From contig OU452202.1 of NCBI GenBank assembly GCA_911728435.2, positions 310,001-374,000 of the forward strand: DNA of 64,000 nt. Reading direction: 5' to 3'. Source of the stretch: Apoderus coryli (lineage: Eukaryota > Arthropoda > Insecta > Coleoptera > Attelabidae). The notes beneath the pieces were generated by a model. The model did not search any database. It was not told where the DNA came from and saw only the letters and a list, made by a program, of their open reading frames with translations. Of the stretch, positions 56,790-64,000 are shown in pieces. Both the position numbers and the translations under genes were made by a program. The stretch's first letter is position 1; each line of letters opens with the position of its first letter.

Positions 56790-57695
56790 TCGTATTGTTT
56801 GAAATAATCAGGGTGTAGTTTTTTTTTTTAATTTCGCATAATGCAATTCACTCCTTACATCAACGATATTTTCAACGAAAGTTAAATAAAATAGCGTTTT
56901 AAGAAAACCCCAAATGCAAAAATCTATCATTTTTTTAATTCTGAGGAGCGGGTAGGTCAATTCTGGCCACTTCCTCACCGTATCCAACGATTTGAACAAA
57001 CTTCATTTAAATAGGGACGAGCGTTAAGACTAAAATAGGCGGTAGCGGCATCATGCTACAGTTAGTTTAGTATTAATTTATATATGAACACGATCAAGAA
57101 TTCGGAGCAACTCCTTGCTTGGCAGTCTCCATTTGATTATATTGAAAGAATGTATGATACCAAGCCAAACCTACATCTAATGACAATTATTTTGAATATG
57201 CTTAGGTGGATGATTTTCTTCTACCGATACGTTATGAATATGAAAATTTGTGAAGAATTCTCTAGCTTTATCAGTAAACAGGATAGACAAGGACTGCATA
57301 ATGTATTCTTAATAAAATATCGACATAAGAGTGGAAAATGATAGGAATACCAATAGCTATATAGTTTTTGGGTTTAACAATTTCGAAAGTGTTAATTCAA
57401 ATTTTACCAAACGCCAACTAGAAAAATACATTGATTAAACAAATATTAGTGAATTTTACAGTTTTTCTTAAGTGAAAATGGATCCACACAAAAATAATGT
57501 ACATATCAGTTCACAGAATGACCAGGCTGCGGTTCGTATGATTCATCATCAGCATTCACTCGCTAACGAGTATGAATTATTCCAACTCAGGAATTTCTGT
57601 TGTGTACCAGAAGATGGCTAAACAGACTGATCCTAGAGCGACAAATTTTTTCACAAAACTGACACACCCAATCACAACCATTTACCGGCTGTTGT
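56790..57695. other. Unassigned stretch with two short open frames
   Basis: 57084-57341 (85 codons) and 57478-57621 (47 codons) are open on the plus strand but have no recognisable motif, intron signals or homologue I can name. I do not call them genes. Confidence 0.3.
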
Positions 57696-57699
57696 AGGT

Positions 57700-58090
57700 G
57701 CGCGGCCCCATCGATGCCCTCTCTCTCTCATTTCAATGCTGTCTCTTCGCATCCTCATATCATCAACGCTGCTCTTCAAAAACTTAATGGCTACGCTGCA
57801 TCTCGGTCGGTCGTTAGCGATCTGCTCTCAGTGGTTCCTCACATTTAAGCCATACTTCTTCATGTTGGTCTTAAGAACATCCTTGTACCTCTTTTGCTGT
57901 CCTCCCTAATTTCGTGAGCCTACCTTTAGCTGTGAAGGATTCTCTTTGGAAGGCGTTCCATTGGAATGAGGGTTACGTGGCCAGTTCATCGCAGCTGGTG
58001 TCTGACAATCATCGCCTCAAAGCTAGTTGTTTCAGCTTTCTCCAGAACGCTGATGTTGGTTCGTCGGTCCAGCCATTTAATTCAAAGAAT
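57700..58090 (-). pseudogene. LINE RT C-terminal fragment
   Basis: Minus strand reads LDRRTNISVLEKAETTSFEA, MIVRHQLR, stop, TGHVTLIPMERLPKRILHS, then RQQKRYKDVLKTNMKKYG in another frame. This is the conserved tail after the RT domain in a widespread group of animal LINEs (RQLRWAGHV...RLPK...KRYKD). Several stops. Confidence 0.7.
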
Positions 58091-58179
58091 TATTTTAAGA
58101 CATATTTGATGGTACTTTTCTAGGGAATTTAAATGCCTCCGAGAAGTAGTTCAAGCCTTATACATTCGCAACTCTGTCC

Positions 58180-58906
58180 AAAAAATAACCCTACCCTGTA
58201 CTTAAAAACCAACCAAAACCCTACCCTGTACTTAAAAACCAACCAAAACCAAAAAAACCAAACCAAAAAAACCCAAACCAAACTAAAAAAAACCCAAACC
58301 AAAAAAAACCCTACCCTGTACTTAAAAACTAACCAAAACAAAAAAAACCCAACCCTACCCTGTACTTAAAAACCAACCAAAACCCTACCCTGTACTTAAA
58401 AACCAACCAAAACCAAAAAAACCAAACCAAAAAAAACCCTACCCTGTACTTGAAAACCATCCAAAACCCTACCCTGTACTTAAAAACCAACCAAAACCAA
58501 AAAAACCAAACCAAAAAAAACCCAAACCAAACAAAAAAAAACCCAAACCAAACCAAAAAAAAACCAAACCAAAAAAAAACCCTACCCTGTACTTAAAAAC
58601 CAACCAAAACCAAAAAAACCAAACCAAACCAAAAAAAACCCAACCCAACCCAACCTAACCCAAACCAAACAAAAAAAAACCTTACCCTGTACTTAAAAAC
58701 CAACCAAAACCAAAAAAAAACCCTACCTTGTACTTAAAAACCAACCAAAACCCTACCCTGTACTTAAGAACCAACCAAAACCATAAAAACCAAACCAAAA
58801 AAAAACCCAAACCAAACCAAAAAAACCAAACCAAAAAAAACCCTACCCTGTACTTAAAAACCAACCAAAACCAAAAAAACCAAACCAAAAAAAACCCAAA
58901 CCAACC
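58180..58906. repeat. C/A-only minisatellite
   Basis: Irregular alternation of CCCTACCCTGTACTTAAAAA, CCAACCAAAA and CCAAAAAAACCAAAC blocks over ~720 bp. On the plus strand G occurs almost only in the CTGTAC blocks. The strand bias is extreme, and all reading frames across it are low-complexity artefacts. Confidence 0.95.
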
Positions 58907-58909
58907 GTT

Positions 58910-59840
58910 ATTGAAAAATGACTATAAATTTTCTTATATAATTAATTACCTTACCTCTACTTTCAAACAACAGATATATCTTATTCGATACTTATGTTAA
59001 GTAAATTCGAAAATCATACTTGGCACATAGATCAGTTTTAATTTAGTTAATTAACATTATTGCCCCACAGAGACATACTAAACCAAATAGGTATTCAATA
59101 AATATGCATCCTATAACTTACTAACATTATTTTATAAGGAAAATGTAAAGTTTCACTACATGGGAATAAGAAAGAAAAAGAAAAATTACAACACAGCCAC
59201 TACAAGTATTCAAATTATCTAATACATTGATTGATGTCCCTCTTAAACTAGCTAGAGAACAATGAAATATATCAGAAACAGTACACACAGCATTATAATA
59301 TAAATAGGTGAGTTCAATAAGCTATTAGATCTTGGATGGTCTAAATAAAACGTCAGATGTTGTCTGGATAAATAACAGGGGACCGCAAAGTTCAATATAG
59401 AGAGCAGATATCCCAAATATGAGTCAAATATTGGCAAAGCAAAAAAAAGCATTGTAGATAATATCGCACCTTGCTGAATCTTACAACTAATTTGTTAATT
59501 TAAACAATTTAAAGGTTTTGAAGGTGTCTTGACAATATTAAGAAAGATCGCCCTATAACTAAAACATCTGGTTATCCTCTCCAATATATGCATTTATATT
59601 TTCAAAAACTCATCAAACAAACATAATATTCTCGAATAGAAAAAGGCCCTTTTCTAGGTATCAATTCTTTTATCACATTGAAAAGGCACCCGAGATAATA
59701 AGTTTATTATTTCCAGATGTTGTATAATAATTACAATTAGATTGTAATATTCTTGATTCTTGAACTTAAAACTTTTAGGAACATTTGGAAACAATATATT
59801 TAAAATAATATTCTCATATTATATTTCCCAAATACATGTA
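58910..59840. other. Intergenic stretch
   Basis: Nothing supportable seen. Confidence 0.5.
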
Positions 59841-59841
59841 C

Positions 59842-60375
59842 AGGGTAAGACAAAAGTATATTCCATTGCCAGTGTGTCTTTGTTTTGTTGCAACCTGAGG
59901 TTTTGCGTGTTGCCCTTTGTCGCTAAACTTAGTTTTGTGGGGCATGTGGTTTCGTATTTATATAAGAATCTCGGTTTTGTTAAGCGAAATACAAAGCATA
60001 TTCATACTCCAAATACGCGAAGGCGTAATTATGGTTCTAGTTCTTACTTAACAAACGCACGTATCAACTTCTTGCACTATTCGCCATTGTATGAGATGAT
60101 GATTTCTATTTGTGACTCGGTCAGTAACGGTATTGATGTGCTTTTAATATTATTACCTTATATTAAAAAAGTTTTTTTCAGATAAATAGTATATTTGCTT
60201 AAACTATTCTTGATTTGACTTTGATTATTTTTTCTGATTGTAATGTTTGTCTGATTTATTATTTTGAAACGTTAATTGTTAATGTTATTGTTTTGTAATC
60301 TACCTGGCCTGTAATTGGATTTGTTTCGGTCTGGGTAGATGTTATCCAAATAAATAAGACTACTTGTTAAGGTGA
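59842..60375 (+). mobile_element. LINE 3' end (plus strand)
   Basis: The frame around 59950-60185 reads HTPNTRRRNYGSSSYLTNAR, INFLHYSPLYEMM and LLLILLPYIKKVFFR-like residues, a typical end of LINE ORF2. A 3' UTR and AATAAA near 60350 follow. The 5' part is missing. Confidence 0.5.
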
Positions 60376-60567
60376 ATCAGGTATATGCGGCTGTTAAGCC
60401 AATAAAACATATCCCTTATAAAGAAACTTTCATATAATTAATAAAAAATCATATTTTATTTATTATTTATTGAGAATCATTTATTTTATAAGTCTGAGTT
60501 ATATTTTAATAACATATGAATATAATATGTAGCCATTATACATAAACACGATTTCCTACATTACTGG

Positions 60568-60821
60568 TTACTCCAAACGTACATTTTTTGTATTTGGTAG
60601 CAAAATGGACATCAATGAGGAGACTAGAAAAGTTCATTAAACCAATTTTAATTAAATAAATATTATTTTTATTACTGATCAAATTATACGTACCAAGCAA
60701 CAGTCCGCCAAAAGTGAAAAACGGTGCAGCGCAGCTAGTTTCTAGCAAAGTTGGAAATACTAAGTTACCAATGAAACAGAAACTTCTGCCAATCAATAAA
60801 GTAAAAGATATAGCAGTTCCC
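60568..60821 (-). CDS. Last two exons of an SV2-like major facilitator transporter
   Basis: The penultimate exon 60694-60821 (acceptor TTTTATTTTTTTAG upstream, donor GTACGT at 60688-60693) and the last exon 60568-60623 (acceptor AACTTTTCTAG) join in phase across a 70-bp intron. They encode 42 residues (GTAISFTLLIGRSFCFIGNL onwards, ending FTFGGLLL) and then VSSLMSILLPNTKNVRLE and stop. This matches the final two transmembrane helices and C-terminus of insect synaptic-vesicle-glycoprotein-2-like MFS transporters, including the GR..(F/A)IGN..FP.LLE motif and LLPNTK ending. Upstream exons should lie at higher coordinates; I did not find them in the window. The frame is undamaged, so this is probably a live gene, or a fragment of one. 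Confidence 0.65.
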
Positions 60822-60829
60822 CTAAAAAA

Positions 60830-61151
60830 ATAAAACTGAGTAAGAGAGTGTGGATCGTAGTTTTGATAGAAACAGCAAAATCACAGTTTGATTTTCCTGT
60901 TAAGAGATATACATTTTTGAGTGACCGAAGACAACAAATTCAGACTACAATATAATATAATATACATATACAGCAGTTGTAGTGAGTGTCCGTAGTAGCC
61001 GCAGATGTATAATAGGAGATAGGGACTCGTTATTTGTTAAAAAAATAATTTTTAATTTTAGCCAATGACGGTCCGAATAACATTTAAATTTGTAATAAAA
61101 TTCTCTAAAACTTTCCGAAAGTAGACAATGCTGTCATTATAGCGAGACACA

Positions 61152-61189
<38 letters not shown>

Positions 61190-61850
61190 ATAAACTGTCA
61201 TTGTCACCTCCGAAATAGATATTATATATTCGTTGTCACTTCATATATAACGATTTCACCTCCGATTTCGGAAGTCACAAGGTTTTGCCTTGTTTTCGCG
61301 TTTTTCGGTGTGTATGGGGGGTAGGGGGCCTAAATCCGAAAATTGTGTTGGAGGTGACAACGCTATTCGCGTACATAGAAAATTTTTCGTTAGTTCGAGT
61401 ATATATGACTGGCGCTAGTGTCGCGTCCAATATTTTCATCAAGGGTACCATGTCACTTCCATTATATATAGGCATGAAATAGATATGCGTAGTATGTTGT
61501 CGCTTCCGAAATTTGGCAATAGCGCCTTGCAACAATCTTATGCACAAAATAAAATAAAAAATAACTAAGTATATGTCGTTTTCACGCCACTACTTTGAGA
61601 TAGATAAGCAGTAGACTTGGTGACGTCCGGTGAGAAACTAAACAAATATTATCACTAGCTCTAACTGTGGATAATTGAGGTAAGGAAAATACTTTTTCTT
61701 TAAATTATAAGAATATAGGTAAAGGTTGTAAGGTAGGTTGCTAGAACGAAATTCTAAATGCGTAAACATGTGTTGAAATACTTTCAAATAACATTCAATA
61801 TACAGGATAGCATATATAAACAGTTCATCTCAAACTTATATTTTGAAAAA
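60830..61850. other. Intergenic or upstream intron
   Basis: Contains a (TA)n microsatellite at about 61156-61188 and dispersed GTCACCTCCGAAAT/GTCGCTTCCGAAAT motifs between 61200 and 61515, some inverted, perhaps an old MITE. No exon seen. Confidence 0.4.
61156..61188. repeat. (TA)n microsatellite
   Basis: Uninterrupted TA dinucleotides over about 32 bp. Confidence 0.95.
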
Positions 61851-61879
61851 GTTGTAGAATATTGATTTTATAATATTCT

Positions 61880-62290
61880 ATTATTAGTGTCCTTATTTTT
61901 AATTTTATTAGAAAAGATTCGTAAGGTAGACGACTCCACAATAGCAACTTCAACTATTTAATAAATGCGGAACGTTTGACAGCTTGATTGTCGCTTCCTC
62001 AAGTACTAAGTCAGTCAGAGTGTGTATATCACAGGTATTAGAGAATATCTTTGAAACAATCCAAATTCAAACAGTAAACACATATGTAATGTATATTTTT
62101 TGTTTGTTCCAATGAAATTCTGTAAGACCTGTGATACACAAAACATTTTGACGGACTTAATTACCTGGGGAAGCGGCAATAAAGTGCGAAAGGTTCCGCA
62201 TTTTTTAATAGATGAAGTTTCTATTGTCAAATCATTTACACTACGAAATTTGCCAAATAAAATTAATATTTTTCCTACCGAATTTATAAT
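61880..62290. repeat. Long imperfect foldback (hairpin)
   Basis: The left arm (about 61880-62062) and right arm (about 62100-62290) are reverse complements with scattered mismatches. Landmarks in order on the left are AACTTCAACTATTTAATAAA, TGCGGAACGTTTGACAG, GTCGCTTCCTCAAGTACTAA and TATCACAGGTATTAGAGAAT. All recur inverted in the right arm. The loop is ~40 bp. A full palindromic MITE or an inverted duplication would look like this. Confidence 0.7.
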
Positions 62291-62299
62291 TTTAAGACA

Positions 62300-63655
62300 T
62301 TATTAACAATGTCAAATGTTTGAAACAACTTTAAGCACTCGTTATATATCTACATATAAAGTTTATGTAAACAAATTCTTACAGAAGGAAATTCACAAAG
62401 AACATAATAAAAGTAAAAAAAATAGGCCTTTATCTCCATTGGAATCCATCAGCCATGGCACAAATTTTCAAAATAAAGAATAAATAAATAATATTGAGCC
62501 GTCGTCGAACTTCTGTTACTATCTCCCGATCTAAGAGTAGAACAATATATTCTCATTGTGGGAGGATAGATAATATTTGTATGTATATTCAAAATAAAGT
62601 CTTCTAACTTTTAATGCTAAAAAAAATTTTTTTTTAAAGAAAAATCAGATAACAATAGTACCTCACAATTAATTAAAATTTAGGTCATAAGAGAGAGATG
62701 AATCTCGAAACATTTTTGGCATTATGGTTATGATTTGAACATATATATGACTTTTTGTGGAGTAGTCGTGATTTTATTTTCTTGCAAAATTATTTATTTT
62801 GTTTTGTTTAATTTTACGTAACATTTATCTTATAGCTCCAGATGACCTTTCCATAGAGCAGGAATCTATTAATATCAGACGAAAATCTGGTCGCCTGAAA
62901 ATTTTCATCCAATCATCAGATATTCTGATATTCAAAACAATGGTTTTACGATAATAATTACGATTCTCTCTAAGACAATGCTTTTTCCTTTAAGTTAACG
63001 TATTTTTTAAAGGAATGTTTTACATTTCTCTCTGTGGCATCAAAATTTTTAAAATCTATTTTACGAGCGTTGGGTATCTTAGTCACCATTTCCACCCAAT
63101 CTAACATAGAGCTATAATAATTGGTACTATTTGTACTGTAAATTATTTTACATCAGAGGGAATGAATATCCAGCCACAGATGAAATTAAGCAATTTCTAG
63201 TGAAATATAACTTAGACCGATGGGTCATTGTTGTAAAATCGAAAATCCAACATTTGGAAAAACAACATAACTAAAAAAGATTACTTCTGCTCATTACGAT
63301 TTATTTTAGTAATACATATTATGTAATGCGAAGGATTTATTTTTAATTTTTATATTATTTATTTTATTGTTATTTTAATAAAAAAAAAAGGAAAGTATAA
63401 ATAAATCATATAACTACGTATACTAAAACTCTTGTTTGATTACATTAAATAACTTGGGATAATAGACTAGTATAGTAATACTATGGTAATGTATTAAAGT
63501 ATTTCCAAGAAATAAAAATAATTAATAATAATAATAATTAATAATTTTTCAAAGACTATTTATGTCATTAGTTTAAAAGTATTAGCTAGCGCCCGTCTTT
63601 AGACACAGCTTAATATATAACATATTAATATACTAAATTTGAGAAAACTTTATAC
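62300..63655. other. Unassigned stretch
   Basis: No supportable gene. A minus-strand open piece at about 62965-63110 reads LDWVEMVTKIPNARKIDFKN after an AG acceptor-like site, but its identity is unknown. Confidence 0.3.
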
Positions 63656-63656
63656 T

Positions 63657-64000
63657 TTGCACATAATAATAATAACGTTTATTTTGTCAAAATAAAACTA
63701 TTATAACAATATTACACTAAAGCCCTCAAAACGGTTAACAACAAAATTTACTAGGTACAATAACAATGTTAAATTAATCAGCAAAATAAACATGTCTAAC
63801 TCACAAAATCTTTATAAAGATTGTCCGTGAGCTTAACATATCTACCAGGCCGCAGTACCAGCACATCTGGCTTCTAATACACCTTAATAAAAACCACAAA
63901 AAAAAAAATTCACCACATACTACACAACGAAAAAGGATAAGACTGAATGACTTGAGTATATAAAGAAAAAAAAATCCCAATATGATTCACAGAATTAAAG
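63657..64000 (-). mobile_element. LINE 3' end running off the right edge
   Basis: On the minus strand an AT-rich 3' UTR ends with AATAAACG and a (TTA)n run at about 63660-63675. Coding sequence, if any, lies beyond the window. Confidence 0.4.

Noticed and set aside
57084..57341. 85-codon plus frame with a hydrophobic centre
   Set aside because: No family, no splice or promoter support; left unassigned.
58640..58670. CCCAACCCAACCTAACCC resembling insect telomeric CCTAA repeats
   Set aside because: Only one CCTAA unit; the rest fits the local minisatellite.
58129..59000. Trp/Phe-rich and Lys/Asn/Gln-rich frames
   Set aside because: They are translations of the C/A minisatellite.
62845..62950. 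Plus-strand exon-like stretch after TATCTTATAG reading PDDLSIEQESINIRRKSGRL
   Set aside because: No donor site, no recognisable family, and the frame soon ends.

Overview
The window looks like AT-rich insect nuclear DNA, quite possibly a beetle (inference only). Nothing in it is prokaryotic: genes have introns with GT/AG borders, TATA/initiator promoters and AATAAA signals, and most of the sequence is nested, partly decayed transposable elements. I see no tRNA, rRNA or CRISPR array.

Layout. 1-3.4 kb: two near-identical copies (offset 2,541 bp) of a repeat carrying a small minus-strand F-box-like gene with its own core promoter. 3.4-14.6 kb: a composite Ty3/gypsy (errantivirus-type) element. 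The outer copy has 191/200-bp LTRs, and its reverse transcriptase region is replaced by most of a second, related element. 14.6-21.8 kb: non-coding sequence, a possible MITE, and arrays of a ~130-bp satellite-like repeat. 21.8-37.2 kb: a 15.4-kb BEL/Pao element (BEL-A) with a TCCAG target duplication. It is broken by a non-LTR retrotransposon (24.1-27.8 kb, minus) and by a second BEL/Pao element (BEL-B, 29,973-36,057, minus, CCAAG duplication). 38.5-44.4 kb: a third, very young BEL/Pao copy (BEL-C, minus, ATTGG duplication).

45.6-56.8 kb: a host gene on the plus strand. Four exons join in frame to encode a ~256-aa secreted, Lys-rich, eight-cysteine protein. Its introns hold a BEL/Pao fragment (BEL-D), a dead Tc1-like transposase, other transposase and LINE fragments, and at least two MITE-like inverted-repeat elements. 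57-64 kb: LINE 3' ends, an unusual C/A-rich minisatellite, the last two exons of an SV2-like major facilitator transporter (minus), a long foldback, and another LINE 3' end running off the right edge.

How it fits together. LTR divergence gives an age order: gypsy outer copy (6 substitutions in 191 bp), BEL-A (about 3 in 176), BEL-B (1 in 221), BEL-C (0, one T-run difference). This agrees with the nesting. Every autonomous-type element carries lesions. The only plausible live host coding sequence is the F-box-like pair, the secreted-protein gene and the transporter 3' end.
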